Under the pieces are notes generated by a model that worked only from the letters and a program-made list of their open reading frames with translations, had not been told where the DNA came from and ran no database searches. A DNA stretch of 64,000 bases from Batrachochytrium dendrobatidis JAM81 (Eukaryota; Chytridiomycota; Chytridiomycetes; Rhizophydiales), in contig NW_006281099.1 in the NCBI RefSeq assembly GCF_000203795.2, positions 3,870,532 to 3,934,531 of the forward strand. The letters are read 5' to 3'. Of this stretch, positions 26,201 through 36,784 are shown piece by piece; the stretch's first letter is position 1, and the number at the start of each line of letters is the position of its first letter. The translations under genes were made by a program, and so were the position numbers.

Positions 26201-27711
26201 AGCGCGATGCTCAGCTACGTGAAGCTCAAACAAAGGTACATTCTCTCACTCTACAACTGAGCCAATTTGAAAACAAGGATATTGTTTCTCCGATTGTATC
26301 TGAACAGCATCATAGTCAAATGGAAGAGGCCAAACGCCAAGCCGACGCACAAATCAAATTTGAACGTGAACGTGCAAAGCGATTGGCTCTTAAAATTGAA
26401 GATTTAAAGAACCGTAATCAGCAACTTAAGCGACAAGTCGAAACTCATAGTCAGCCTATGCAGCTTAACTCACAAGCTGCTGCTGAAGAAATTGAAAGTA
26501 TGAGGCATGAATTATCCAACCTTAGGATTTCTAATGGCGAAGTGCTTGCCATTTTGCGTGAGATGCTCATAAACACAATTGGTCCTGGCGCCATCGATAT
26601 TCCTGATTTAGAAGTAAACAAAATTAGATTGAATCTTCCAAAGCTGCGCGAACAATGTAGATCGCTTGTTCAGGAGTTGGTGTATGTGCGAGCTTTGGTA
26701 AACCGACTTGTTTTGTGGCGAGGAGATCTAAGATATCAAAAGCTATATTTATCTTTTAAAGTAGATGATCTACTCGAAAGGTAACATTGTTAGAATTTTA
26801 TGTATATCACTGTAGTGGAAATACTCAACACCTTTTCATTTTACCAGTCAAAAAATGTCGCTATCCTATCTTCATGGGATGGGCGTAATAATGGACAAGC
26901 CGGACTTTACAAAGAGTTTGACGCCACGTAGAAAGTTGATCCGATGTATCAATGCTGTTATTGCTGTCCATCGTATCAAGTAAACACTGTTGATTTTCAA
27001 AGGATCCATGTTAGATTATCACGTTTTACTAATGCAGTTGATGTTTTGTGTTGTTGATTTAGAATAATGGCAGCACGATGGCAAACGTTTTTGGAAGGAA
27101 ATGGCAGCTTTAGTTTGGATGAATATCATGGGGCGGAAATAGGCTATAATCAAACAGGTCTTGTTGCGGTATCTACAAAGAACCAATTTTCACGACAATG
27201 GTCCTATGGTGAACTGAGTTCTGATGCACAAAACCAGCACGTGAAGGATTTAGAGCGCAATCTACAGCAGGCACGCATGGGTCAGGCTGCAATTGAGGAG
27301 CGTTTGAATGAAGAGTTGTACGAAAAGCGAGCAATTGAAATGGAAAACGAACGACTATTACGTGCCCTCAAATATGTAAAAACGTCCTTTTGCTGACTAT
27401 GTTTGGACGCTAGATAAGCATTATCAAGGCGATATTAACTAGTGATATCGTGTACTTTTTATTTTATTTAGGATCGACATAATCTATCACATATATCTTC
27501 CCCAATGCATTTTATTCAGGATCGCATGTCACCCGCTCCGCCTTCTGCCGCAGGCTCTGTTACAAACTCTCTGTATCGTGAAGAACAGGGCCGTCATTCA
27601 CAACATATACCACATGGCATGATGGACGATCGCCAGTTCACCAGTCAGTTAAATGGTTCGACGTATCCCACTGATCAACGTTGGTCTCAGCAGCCGACCC
27701 GATTTCGATGA
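17270..27711 (+). CDS. Giant coiled-coil protein with C-terminal PACT domain (pericentrin/AKAP450-like)
   Basis: About 3,350 residues in six exons: 17270-17760, 17826-17958, 18037-26780, 26848-26979, 27063-27375 and 27472-27711. Exon 3 alone is 8.7 kb. The N-terminus (REQQLERTKQKLQRFRNSR) resembles the start of golgin and pericentrin-type proteins and is followed by a Ser-rich stretch. From about residue 215 to 3,000 the protein is almost uninterrupted heptad coiled coil. Near the end comes RSLVQELVYVRALVNRLVLW, LRYQKLYLSFKVDDLLE, LHGMGV, then the basic TPRRKLIRCINAVIAVHRIK and AARWQTFL. This order and the LYQKLYL-like core followed by a basic helix match the PACT domain that targets pericentrin, AKAP450 and fungal Spc110/Pcp1 to centrosomes or spindle poles, probably through calmodulin. 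Likely role: scaffold of centriole, basal body or spindle pole. A short coiled coil and Pro/Ser/Gln tail follow the PACT domain. Confidence 0.85.
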
Positions 27712-27979
27712 GTATTCTCGTTTAAAGCAGTTTCAGAATTTAGTTTAAAATATATTGTGCTTAGTGAATAAAACAAGCATTTTATTTGAATTATCAGCCA
27801 AGTTTAAATAGGCTTGGTAGATATAGATCTATATTTGATCTAAAGTATTGGCAGAGTTATTTAATCAGTATTGTAGGTTTTGGGATAGCATATTTTTGTG
27901 CCCAATGAATAAAGCGCGTTCTTTTGTGCTTATCACATGTAGGCTTTACTATGGGTCATTTTGATTCATAGTAAAGAAT

Positions 27980-29158
27980 TTAAAACGAGTATGTAGATAA
28001 ATTATCAAGCCAATATTGTGAAAAATAACTGTTTGTAATTATCCCGTAAATATTCAGTGCCGTCCTAACATCATTCAACCAAATATTTAAAGTATTGATA
28101 GGCGCTTTGCGGTCGTTTTCCTTAAAAAAGATCTGCAAGACAAACTCGTATGACTCAAGTCCAAGTCCTTCTGGAACCTGGGGTGGGTTTTTTAGGATAT
28201 CCGCTTGTATTTGATGGAGCATAAACGAGTCTATTATATACCACACACATTGTTGATCGTTTTTGTACGGAGTGAGCACAATCGTTTCACCCTTTGAGTA
28301 AGACACTTCACAAACAATTGGGTGAGGATAGGCACCGTCAAGTTGTATATGGGAAGTAACGCTAAAATACTGTTCTTCCCAAGTGAACACGAATGGCGGA
28401 ATTGAGTGTCCATTATCTAATATCAACGCGTCTTCTCGTGTTTTTGCATCATCTATATTCGAATGATTAATAAGCACAATAAAACGGTCTAGTTGTCAGT
28501 CATTCACAAGTCGCTTTAGCTACGCTAAAATGCTACGCTGAGAACATCAGATCATATGATAAATCATTCGAATTAAGTTTAAATCAGCAGCTTGCTGTTA
28601 CCTAATGGTTTGGGAGAATCGAGTTTTGCTTTAAAATTGTTGTAAAAAAAACAGTTTAGAAACCTCGAATTTGATGATTCAAACATCTGATTTTCTGACT
28701 AAAAACCCTATAGGTTTCAGTCAATAATGTAAACCAAAATCTACTTACGACAATTTACAACAGCATCATTCTTTGGGCGTTCGATACATTTTGGCGCAAG
28801 TGATACGAGTGTACTTTGGGGTGATAGATGCGATTCAAGCTTGTCTACATTGATAGTTTTTGGTGCAGCAGCCTTAGTGACTGGCACGACTACATTGGAT
28901 CATGGGTATGAGAACGAGGTGATTTATTTAGATAAATACGCGTATAAAGTACAGAACTAATAAGTGGATAATCTGCTTGTAGTCCAAATTATCAATATGC
29001 ATAGATTACATCTTACCTGCACGTTCAGATTCAGGTTCAGGTTCGGGACTGGAACCGCATGGCGAAAACAAGCGTTGAAACCATTTACGAAGGCGGGTAA
29101 ATATAGCTGGTTTGAAATACTTTTTGGCATTAGTGGGTGCTGCATTTGGCGCATACAT
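27980..29158 (-). CDS. Uncharacterised protein, three exons
   Basis: Exons 29017-29158, 28749-28889 and 27980-28488 join in phase to about 263 residues. The start MYAPNAAPTNAKKYFKPAIF is followed by a basic aromatic stretch (TRLRKWFQRLF), a run of Pro-Glu pairs, and a linker. From about residue 95 comes a mixed alpha/beta domain of roughly 165 residues (RFIVLINHSNIDD, PPFVFTWEEQYFSV, PIVCEVSYSKGETIVLTPY, WYIIDSF, YEFVLQIFFKEN). No signal peptide, membrane helix or catalytic motif is evident and I recognise no family. It converges on the PACT-domain gene with a 268-bp gap and is divergent from CCDC113. Clean phase-matched splice sites support a real gene. Confidence 0.68.
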
Positions 29159-29726
29159 TTTAGAGTATTTTAAAATATTTTAAAATAGTAAAGGTGAAAA
29201 TCCACTGCGTGGTCAACTATGCCATTTTTACGTGTTATTTTGGTTGGTACGGCTGTCGATGCCAAATCTATTGTACGCGCTTGAACAAATAATAGGCAGT
29301 CTCATGAAATGAGTGTCAGATTGACTGAACAATAGCGTGTCCCTGAACTCGTTAATAAAGTTTACCGAGATTCCCCCTGGTGATTGGTATGGAAACAACA
29401 GTTGCATTCTTAAAATGTACAAGCTTTGTTTTTTAAACTATAGCACAAACGTATTTGTGAGTTTAAAGATACAACAAGGTTGAGTTTGTAGGGTGGATTG
29501 TGCATCATATGATGGATGATGTGCTTATTGAATTGAAAATGTCGATTAAAGCCAATTTAATTTGTAGTGGAAAAGCGTAGCAAATATTCAACCATTGTTT
29601 ATTCCAAAGTGAAATAAAGTCTGCGAGATAAATACAAAAATGTACTATTTTACGTGAATACGGCTGTAAAAGCTACTTTTAAACACTACACATTTGGACT
29701 CTATATCGAACGCATATTATCCACAG
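29159..29726. other. Divergent promoter region containing MITE remnant D
   Basis: 568 bp between the start codons of the unknown minus-strand gene and CCDC113. The part nearest CCDC113 is occupied by repeat D, which ends 59 bp before the CCDC113 ATG, so the repeat probably contributes sequence to that promoter or 5' leader. Confidence 0.5.
29465..29668 (+). repeat. Truncated MITE copy D
   Basis: The right part of the transposon family: ATGATGGATGATGTGCTTAT, TTGAATTGAAAATG, TTGTAGTGGAAAAGCGTAGC and a terminal TTTTACGTGAATACGGCTG followed by TA. It parallels the right half of the 527-bp element at 43893-44419. Its inner block (TTGTTTATTCCAAAG, AATAAAGTCTGC) differs from that element but matches copy E, so D and E form a second subfamily. 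The left half is missing. Confidence 0.72.
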
Positions 29727-31316
29727 ATGGATACTTTACAAAAATCAGCACTTGGTTTGGAAAGTACTCCATCCATATCATTAGAAGTACAACTTTCACC
29801 ATCAACAGATTCGCAGCAAACCATATTTAGTCATCCACAACCTTTACCCCTGTCACACTCACTAATCAATGCACCTTTGATACAACAAAATAAACAAGAA
29901 AAACAACCCCAGACAAGCTCAGTAACAGAAGAAATTGATTTTGAAGCCTACACTGATATAGAGTTGCAGCGTCTTCAAACTGAACTGGAACGCAAGATGC
30001 ATTTTTATGAGGCCGAAAACATCATGTTTGAAAGCTACTTGTGTCGCGTCACGCCTCAAGGAAAAGAGGATGATAAAGGGGATGCAAATGGATCAGTACG
30101 AACAGGTGGTGCAGGAACAAATATTGACAATTCAGACTCTCAAGATCGAGGAAAAGATACTCGTCGTGAAAAAAAGAAGAAAAACGAAAAGGCTAAAGAA
30201 GCAGATCGCCCATTGCTCCTCACATCCGAACAAAAGAGTGAGATTGCTACAAGAGAGCTGGAAGAACTTAGAGACGAGATTCAGCATCAGCAGGAAGAGT
30301 GGGGCAAAGTCATGGACAATTACAAGGCTGAAATTGAAGAGGTCGAAATCCGTGTATCGGAAATCAAAAAAGCCATGTACGAGTTTCGCAGAGATATTGT
30401 TCAGCAGGCCGTCAATCAACGTACGGGCAAGGTCATGGCTGAACGAGTCATCAGATACTTTGAAGACAAGATCCGTGGAAAAGATGCAACGATTGAAAAG
30501 GTCCGGCTCAAGAACGTTACGCTAAAAGTTCAAAAAAACAAGCTTCATTTGCAGTTGAAACAAAAAGAAGAGATGGGTGAGGTACTGCATGCAATTGATT
30601 TTGACCAACTCCAAATCGAGAACAAACAGTACTTGCAGAAAATTGACGAGCGTAACTCGGAGCTGCTCAAACTCAAAATGACTGCCGGGAAAACAGTGCA
30701 AATTCTCAACTATTATAGAAAAAAACTTCAAATGCTATCTTCCGAGTCGACAAGACTGCGATCGGAGATTGAACAACGCCAAGATCTGCTTGGAAAATTA
30801 AATAGCGAAGCCCAAGTGGTAGACAATGATAGGCGCAAAAGCGAGAGATTAAATGGATGGATATTAAAACAACTTGATGACTACAAGGTTCCTGATGTAA
30901 GTGTTTCAACAAGCTGCGCGCATGCAGACTGATGTCCAAAAAACAATCATTTGAAGCTATAGTTTAATTTTAAAGCAAAACTATGACTGTATGGAATTGT
31001 AGGTGATGGACTATGTATTGGTCAAAGCATCACAGCATGATCTAAACAAGAAACTCAAAGGATGGGAGCGTAAAGTTGAGATTGCCGCAATGCAAGTCCA
31101 GAGGTAAATTGGTAACGCCTTGTCAACGACTTTGCAACATCAAAGCACAAAAACTAACTTTCCTGCTGTATATAAAATTGATCCAGAATGCGAAAGATCT
31201 GGCAACAAATGAGCATCGAGGCAGAAGGAAATCGACAGGCTAGAAAGTTTGAATCAAGTCGCAAGCATCAATCTCTGCAGCCTCTTGAGCTTCCCAAGAT
31301 TGGCATGTACAACTGA
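29727..31316 (+). CDS. CCDC113: CCDC113 (CFAP263) ciliary coiled-coil protein
   Basis: Axonemal/centriolar-satellite protein found in organisms with motile cilia. Exons 29727-30896, 31003-31103 and 31187-31316, about 466 residues. The first 130 residues are low complexity. A coiled coil follows with the family's diagnostic blocks: RGKDATIEKVRLKN, TLKVQKNKLHLQLKQKEEMG, HAIDFDQLQIENKQYLQKID, RNSELLKLKMTAGKTVQILN, and after the first intron VMDYVLVKASQHDLNKKLK and GWERKVEIAAMQVQR. These match the DUF4201-type domain of CCDC113 and its partner CCDC96; the KVQKxKLxLQLKQKEEMGE block is nearest CCDC113. I chose the ATG at 29727 because the upstream codons of this frame have none. It converges on the MDM35 gene. 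Confidence 0.85.
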
Positions 31317-31433
31317 TTTCTTAAATCCAAGTTAGTCCAAGCGTTGGCAGAAACTCTGAATTATTATCAGTCCTGATTATAGTAATCCATGACAGTCAAT
31401 AATTAAAAGGTTTAAACTGAAGTTGGATTGTTT

Positions 31434-31786
31434 TTATTTATTGGGTTCGGAAGCTGCAGGTTCAAAACCTGGTGTGTAGCCTGCTCCTGGGCCTTTAGCA
31501 TCCCTAATCAAATACTCTAGTTTTCTTTCCTTGACGGCTTTCTATAGTCATGGATCAGTAAAGTATAGTATTATCCCATGAGTATATGAATGAAGACAGC
31601 TGTAGTTCACATCCATCAACTAGAATCAGGGTTACAACTGACCCACACACAGTTCCGGTATTCTAAGAGTATAGCATCGCATGAGGGTCTGTAGTCACCT
31701 TCCAGAAACTTTTCTGCATACCATTTGTTGAAGCAAGTATCATATTTTTGTTTGAGTTCGTTGCACTGGGGGCTAAGTGATGCCAT
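31434..31786 (-). CDS. MDM35: MDM35/TRIAP1, twin CX9C intermembrane-space protein
   Basis: Small mitochondrial intermembrane-space protein that partners Ups/PRELI lipid-transfer proteins carrying phosphatidic acid. Exons 31643-31786 and 31434-31541 (83 residues) are separated by a 101-bp intron with a GTCAGT donor. The sequence shows both C-x9-C helices, CNELKQKYDTC and CDAILLEYRNC, with the family signature FNKWYAEKFLEGD between them and KAVKERKLEYL after the second. Length matches TRIAP1/Mdm35 (76-86 residues). Neither exon is long enough to stand out alone; the join was found by the motif. It lies tail-to-tail with CCDC113. Confidence 0.9.
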
Positions 31787-32766
31787 CACAGTTGAAAATA
31801 AGAATGAGAATGCAAAAAAACGTTTATTTATATTTCAAGCTAATTTCATTGTTTTGGAACCATTCAGACAGCATCAAACAGACTATTGCAGCATTTCAAA
31901 AACAAGAATAATCCGTAACATTGCACAATTGCTTTAGGTCAACGTAGAGCATGTGGGTAAAGCGTCGAAACTTTCGTGTTAGAGCCAGGTCAAATAAGCG
32001 ACGTTATCCTATATTGAATCGAAAGGGACAACATATCACTCAATAAACTGGACGTGTTAACAAGTCAGATTGTCGCTAGTCGTAATCCAAGTTGGTGGCC
32101 CCATTGAACTGCATGAATCAAACTTTTGGAATGGTCGTTTCAAGCCCTTTAGGTTAGCATCATGCAGTCTATTCCCTACTAATCCACAAAGACCAGCCCC
32201 ACTCAAGATAAAACTAGCATTAAAAAATTGTATAGATCAGTTTTTAATATTTAGGTGTTTATGAAAGATAAAATGGAAATAAAATAGAATAGAAAATAAA
32301 TATCTGTCGTCGCTTCAGAGTATATGGCACATTTGCATTTAGAGATCAAAGAAGAAATGCCAAACGGACTTTATAGAGTACAGGCAGATAAAAGTAGCCA
32401 AAAACATAGAAACAGTGCGCTATCAGACTTGAAGATCGTCAGATAAATAAACAAGTCGGTAGTGCATACAAGGCAAAGTATGTTGGGAACAGGCTCAGAT
32501 TAAAAATGTGAAAGAATAGACAAGACCTTGTGAACATATAGACAATAAAGAACTGGGACATGACTATGCACAAAAATTTCAAAAAGTCAAACGACATGAA
32601 TTTAAACTTGAGGGGTAAATGACATGAACTATAACAAAAGAATTCCCAAAGGCAACATAAAAATTGGGCAAGCACATATACTAATGCACAACTGGATACA
32701 GCTTCCAGCATCACTATTTTTAATATGATAATGGTTGAACAGTAATGTAACTTTGTTGACGGTTGA
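31787..32766. other. Intergenic between MDM35 and the GATA factor
   Basis: About 980 bp, the longest gap in the window. It contains short frames on both strands, among them a very basic 31-codon frame starting at 31951 and a 64-codon frame at 32070, neither with a recognisable family. No tRNA-like cloverleaf or MITE end was seen. Part must be the GATA factor's 3' untranslated region. Confidence 0.45.
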
Positions 32767-34560
32767 TTATGACATGATCACGTCGTCTTGTAAAATACGG
32801 CGGCGCATCCATTTGACACCGCATTTGTTGCACAGATCAGGATAGCCAGGAGGGCCGTGTCGCCACATTGGAGTTGTTGTAGCCTGGCAATAATTACAAA
32901 CACGATTTTGTGAGCTTGCATTAACAGGTTTTGATTTGGATTTAGCAGTAGAGATTGCAGGTGCTTGTTTGATAGTAGATGCTTGAGTCGATATAGAAGT
33001 ATCCAAAACCATGGATTGATCAGTGTCCATTCCATCAGCCAAATACGGAGATCCATTATTCAGGGCATAGCCAGCTGTGTCGGGACCTAGAGAAAGCTGG
33101 TCGGATTTTGTATGTGACTGTGCAGACATTTTGAGCAACGAGGAAAGAGTGGATTTGACGGCGACAGGAGTAGCGCTGTTTACTTCATGACCCTCAGCCA
33201 AAGAATCGACATCAAATGGCGCGCCGGGATTAAACTTTTGGGATGCCGAGGCTACAGCGTGAGATGGAGGAGGTTTGCCATCGCCCATGGATAAATCTCG
33301 ATCGTATGGGTTGCGTTGTTTTCTGCGGGCAGTTTGTCCTTTAGCGGCAGTAACAGATATGGATGCCGTTGAGCTAGCCATGATTGGTGAAGACGAATTC
33401 CCAAAAGAATGACTAGATCCTTCAGCCTGTGGACTATCAATAAGCATGGAATTGCTTCCTTTACCTCCTTTGATACCAGATTTGGCAGTGGCAAATTTTG
33501 GCTTTCCCTTATTTTTGGAAGCAAACCCTCTGGATTTTGCGGTGTTGCTAGTATTGCTTTTGCTACGGCCCATACTAATTGGGCCTGTTGGGCTGGGCGT
33601 GGCAAAAGTATGGGCAGTCTTGGATCCAGTAGCGTCAGCATCAGAACTAGACGGCCAAACAAATGATGTGGGTGGTTGAGTAGTGGTGGACGAAGAGAAA
33701 CTTTCCTTTCGCCAGTGCAACGAAGGGACAGAAGTAGTTGGTAAACTGGAGGACATAGGTCCATGACTCTGATGATAGCTCTGTTGATTATACCCACCAG
33801 TAGATGAGCCATAGTAAGATGACAGATGATTGTGATTGTTGGTGTAGTGATAACTGAATCTGCTAAGGTGCTCTTGTTGCTGTTCAGCTTTGATGGGAGC
33901 ATTGTACCCTGGCATAGACGAGTTGAGATTAAGACCTTTACTAAAGTTGTTTCCGTAACTACTGCCTAGACTGGCGGTGCTGCTGGTCAAACTACTACTG
34001 TAGCTTTCATTATTGTGTCTGTTTGTATTAGCAGGGACTCGCAGAGCCTGAGTGCGAACCAAGACCTGAGCAGCCAACATCAACTCTTCATCGTCTGTGG
34101 GAGCACTAGTACCGTAGTAAAGTTGTGGCTGAAGAGAAGCTCCCATGGAGCTTGTTGAGCAAGTAGAAGCTCCTGGAAGAGAGTATGCAAGAGAAAGACC
34201 ATGTGAAATGGGAGCAGTGGTGGTACCAAGAGCAGTGCCATCGACGTAGCTATTGCGACCATTGGCATAATCGATAGGTGTGCTTGAAGTAGTAGTGACA
34301 ATGAAGGTAGGAGCAGATGCAGCAGTAGTGTAAGTGGCAGCTAGAGTAGTGATGGCTGAGCCAGAGGCAGGAATAGGCAATGGAGCAGAAGGCTTGACAG
34401 TATAAGGCAGATCCAGTAACAAGTAAGCATCAGCCAAAGTGATGTTAGTCGTGGTAGTAGTAGATGGAAGTGATCTTTTTGTGTGGTCGTTCATGGTAGA
34501 AGTACTGATGGAGTGGTTGCTGTAGGTAGAGTTGTAGTATTCGCCGGGTCTGAATGACAT
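32767..34560 (-). CDS. GATA-type zinc-finger transcription factor
   Basis: Single-exon gene, 597 residues. The single zinc finger is at the extreme C-terminus: CNYCQATTTPMWRHGPPGYP followed by DLCNKCGVKWMRRRIL, a C-x2-C-x18-C-x2-C finger of the class seen in fungal factors such as White Collar-2 rather than the x17 class of animal GATA and AreA. No PAS domain is present. The remaining 540 residues are low-complexity Ser, Thr, Asn, Gln and Pro, as in activation domains, with a basic patch around residues 330-375 (GRSKSNTSNTAKSRGF, KNKGKPKF) that may serve as a nuclear signal. Nuclear DNA-binding regulator; target genes are unknown. The start is the first ATG of the frame. Confidence 0.88.
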   Translation of the reverse strand: MSFRPGEYYNSTYSNHSISTSTMNDHTKRSLPSTTTTTNITLADAYLLLDLPYTVKPSAPLPIPASGSAITTLAATYTTAASAPTFIVTTTSSTPIDYANGRNSYVDGTALGTTTAPISHGLSLAYSLPGASTCSTSSMGASLQPQLYYGTSAPTDDEELMLAAQVLVRTQALRVPANTNRHNNESYSSSLTSSTASLGSSYGNNFSKGLNLNSSMPGYNAPIKAEQQQEHLSRFSYHYTNNHNHLSSYYGSSTGGYNQQSYHQSHGPMSSSLPTTSVPSLHWRKESFSSSTTTQPPTSFVWPSSSDADATGSKTAHTFATPSPTGPISMGRSKSNTSNTAKSRGFASKNKGKPKFATAKSGIKGGKGSNSMLIDSPQAEGSSHSFGNSSSPIMASSTASISVTAAKGQTARRKQRNPYDRDLSMGDGKPPPSHAVASASQKFNPGAPFDVDSLAEGHEVNSATPVAVKSTLSSLLKMSAQSHTKSDQLSLGPDTAGYALNNGSPYLADGMDTDQSMVLDTSISTQASTIKQAPAISTAKSKSKPVNASSQNRVCNYCQATTTPMWRHGPPGYPDLCNKCGVKWMRRRILQDDVIMS

Positions 34561-34891
34561 AACAGAAGTGGTTGAATGGCAATCAATGGTTAAAGTTGAC
34601 CATCACGCCACTGCAGTGATTTATAAATCTTCATATTGTAATTGCATTGCACATCCTGAGCATGTCCGCACATAACTAAGTCACGCTTGTTAGATTCAAA
34701 GTTTGGCTGTGAACACAATTCATTCACTTACATTCCTTTCGCTTCATCGTACACTTCTTCACCATACGTGTGATCGTGCTCTGTCTTGCGGTTTCTCTCC
34801 CATACACTTGTTCGTGTCTTGGCCCTCAGTTCTAATAGTGTGTCCATCATAGATCAGTCTAATAGTAATTGTTTGACATTGACTAGTTCAA
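34561..34891. other. GATA factor promoter and XPA 3' region
   Basis: 331 bp between two minus-strand genes (GATA start at 34560, XPA stop at 34892). CT-rich towards the XPA end. Nothing further supported. Confidence 0.45.
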
Positions 34892-35944
34892 TCACTTGCC
34901 TGCTAGCTTCTTTTTAAACTTTTTATCTTTTTGCACTTGCTTTGCTGCATCCCTGCGTACAAACTCTGCATCCAATGCTTCGGGTGATCCCCATTTGCTC
35001 CATGCAAATGCTTCAACTTGCTTTCGTAGATACAACAACATGTTACTATAGGTCGATTTATGCGGATTTGCTTTGATCCAATTCGGTAACTTTTCCGAAT
35101 CTCGCAGTTCACCTATATCAAAGCATTTAATTAACGATTCTGGTGCAAATCTTGAGCTATTCAACAGATATTTCATAGTAGAAATAAACTACTCACTTTC
35201 TGTAAGTAAATAGTCCTCTCGACATTCTGTTTTGGTAAGCAGGCTATATTCATCTGGATAGGCATCACGGCATTTGCGGCACACAAGCTCTTTGAAATGC
35301 TTTTCATAGTTGTAATCTATATCAATTGATTTACATTTGCTGCACTGTGGGTTCTCTTTTGGATCTGGATGAATCTCTAATGTATATACATGTTCAACAC
35401 CCAATTGTTAGTCACTGGTTAGTCCATACCAAATATAAATTTATTCTAGAGTTGTAAATCATAATCAACTACTTACGGTGATCATATATGCTTGTTGGTG
35501 TCTCGTTCAGTGTATTGCTTTTGCTTGAACCTCCCATCAACTCATTGTCTGCTGATGGTACTGGAGGTTCGGGTAAAAACCCTCCTTTAGTATCCTTCAG
35601 AGTGCCCAAATTGAACTCGCCTAAGTTCAACCAATTGATAATACAATTGCTCAGGTTCCAGTACAAATGACATTCATGGGTCCATAATTACAGTTTGCAC
35701 AAAAGTATTCAATACTAGTATATCAGCTATCCTTACAATATGTCAGGTCAAGAGCCTTCTTTTTTCTAGTGTGAGCTGGCAATGCGCTGGATGGTGCAAG
35801 CTCACCAGACCTGGTGTGAGTAGATACAGGAATCGATCCATTCAACTGATTGTTTTGTTGACTTCTTAGTCGCTTTAAAGCATTTTGTTTATTGGCATGA
35901 ATCAATGCCAACTGCTCATCGGATATGCTCTGAGAATTGGACAT
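34892..35944 (-). CDS. RAD14: DNA repair protein XPA/Rad14
   Basis: Damage-verification factor of nucleotide excision repair. Exons 35737-35944, 35477-35620, 35197-35376 and 34892-35112 join to 250 residues (human XPA 273). Exon 1 has a basic stretch HTRKKKALDL, then the Rad14-like EFNLGTLKDTKGGFLPEPP. The zinc finger is CSKC … CRKC in exon 3, with SLLTKTECREDYLLTESELR, the hallmark of the XPA DNA-binding core. Exon 4 gives LPNWIKANPHKSTYSNMLLY, LRKQVEAFAWSKWGSPEALD and a lysine-rich end. Each intron is placed by phase and family alignment; the intron before exon 3 has a GACTAAC branch point about 30 nt upstream of its acceptor. Confidence 0.92.
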
Positions 35945-36324
35945 GTTGTGTAGATTTGGAGATGAAAAACGTCAAAATATCAAAAAGCACCAAACCGAAT
36001 GATGTACAACACATGCAGACTATTCAATGCATCGATAGTCGATTGAATCTGATGGGTTCAACAATCACATTTTAAATTTGATTCGAACATGTACAAAACC
36101 ATGCAATCCACTCCAAATAGGTCAAATGTAATATCACAACTCGATCGAAATGGCTATATACATTCAATTCATTAAAAAATAAAACCAATCCATTGAATCT
36201 GGATATACTAACAACAATGCATCTGGGAATCTACCGACTGGATTAAATACACCCATATGTTTCTATATACAAAAATAACTATCCAGTCAGCCAATCAATA
36301 TTATGCATGACGATCAACGTCCAA
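35945..36324. other. XPA promoter and p22phox-like 3' region
   Basis: 380 bp, AT-rich with several ATTCAA/TTGAAT runs. No open frame, repeat or RNA gene that I can support. Confidence 0.45.
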
Positions 36325-36784
36325 TTACGTAGCGCTTTTCCCACTGCCTTTTCCAGCAGGAGCTCCCGATTCACCACACACTGCAGCCCACAAGTATGTC
36401 AGTGCTGCACAGGACAGACATAGCACTCCAGTATGTGTCGGTGCTTGAATCAATCCAGGAACAACACATGCCGCATACAAGAGTGCTCGTAGATACAGGT
36501 TGTTTGAAACGAATCCAAGTTTATCCATGTATGGAAACGGATGCTCCAAGCCAATAATGAGCAGACTGATAAACAGGTTGGCTCCTGCGACAAATCGATT
36601 GGGAAACCATGCACTGATAACTGAGCCGATTAAAATAACTGATGTTGGGTATAACAATGAGAGTTGGTTAAACTGAACGGTTCAATTGTGATTCAATTCA
36701 AAGTCTGAACTTACAGACAGCCGCATAGTAAGCCTGTAGGTTCGCCCAAGGCCTCCATTGGAATGCAAACTTTCCAGCAGTCAT
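36325..36784 (-). CDS. p22phox/NoxD (PRO41)-like membrane protein
   Basis: Probable light subunit of an NADPH oxidase complex. Exons 36719-36784 (or ending at 36715) and 36325-36672, about 137 residues; the donor of the single intron is uncertain because the consensus GTAAGT choice breaks the frame. The first exon gives QWRPWANLQAYYAA, and the second four hydrophobic segments: LLYPTSVILIGSVISAWF, FVAGANLFISLLIIGLEHPF, NNLYLRALLYAACVVPGLI and GVLCLSCAALTYLWAAVCGE. The RAxLxxxxxVPxxx…AALTYLWAAVCGE end matches the RAVLHLLLSVP…IYLLAAVRGE end of animal p22phox, and size and topology fit fungal NoxD. A small basic GKGSGK tail closes the protein. No Nox catalytic subunit lies in this window. Confidence 0.7.

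Noticed and set aside
31951..32046. Very basic 31-codon frame
   Set aside because: Short, no known ribosomal or mitochondrial protein match, no flanking exon in phase.
33252..33902. 216-codon frame on the minus strand
   Set aside because: Alternative frame of the low-complexity GATA factor coding sequence; Leu-rich composition follows from the frame shift of Ser/Thr/Pro codons.
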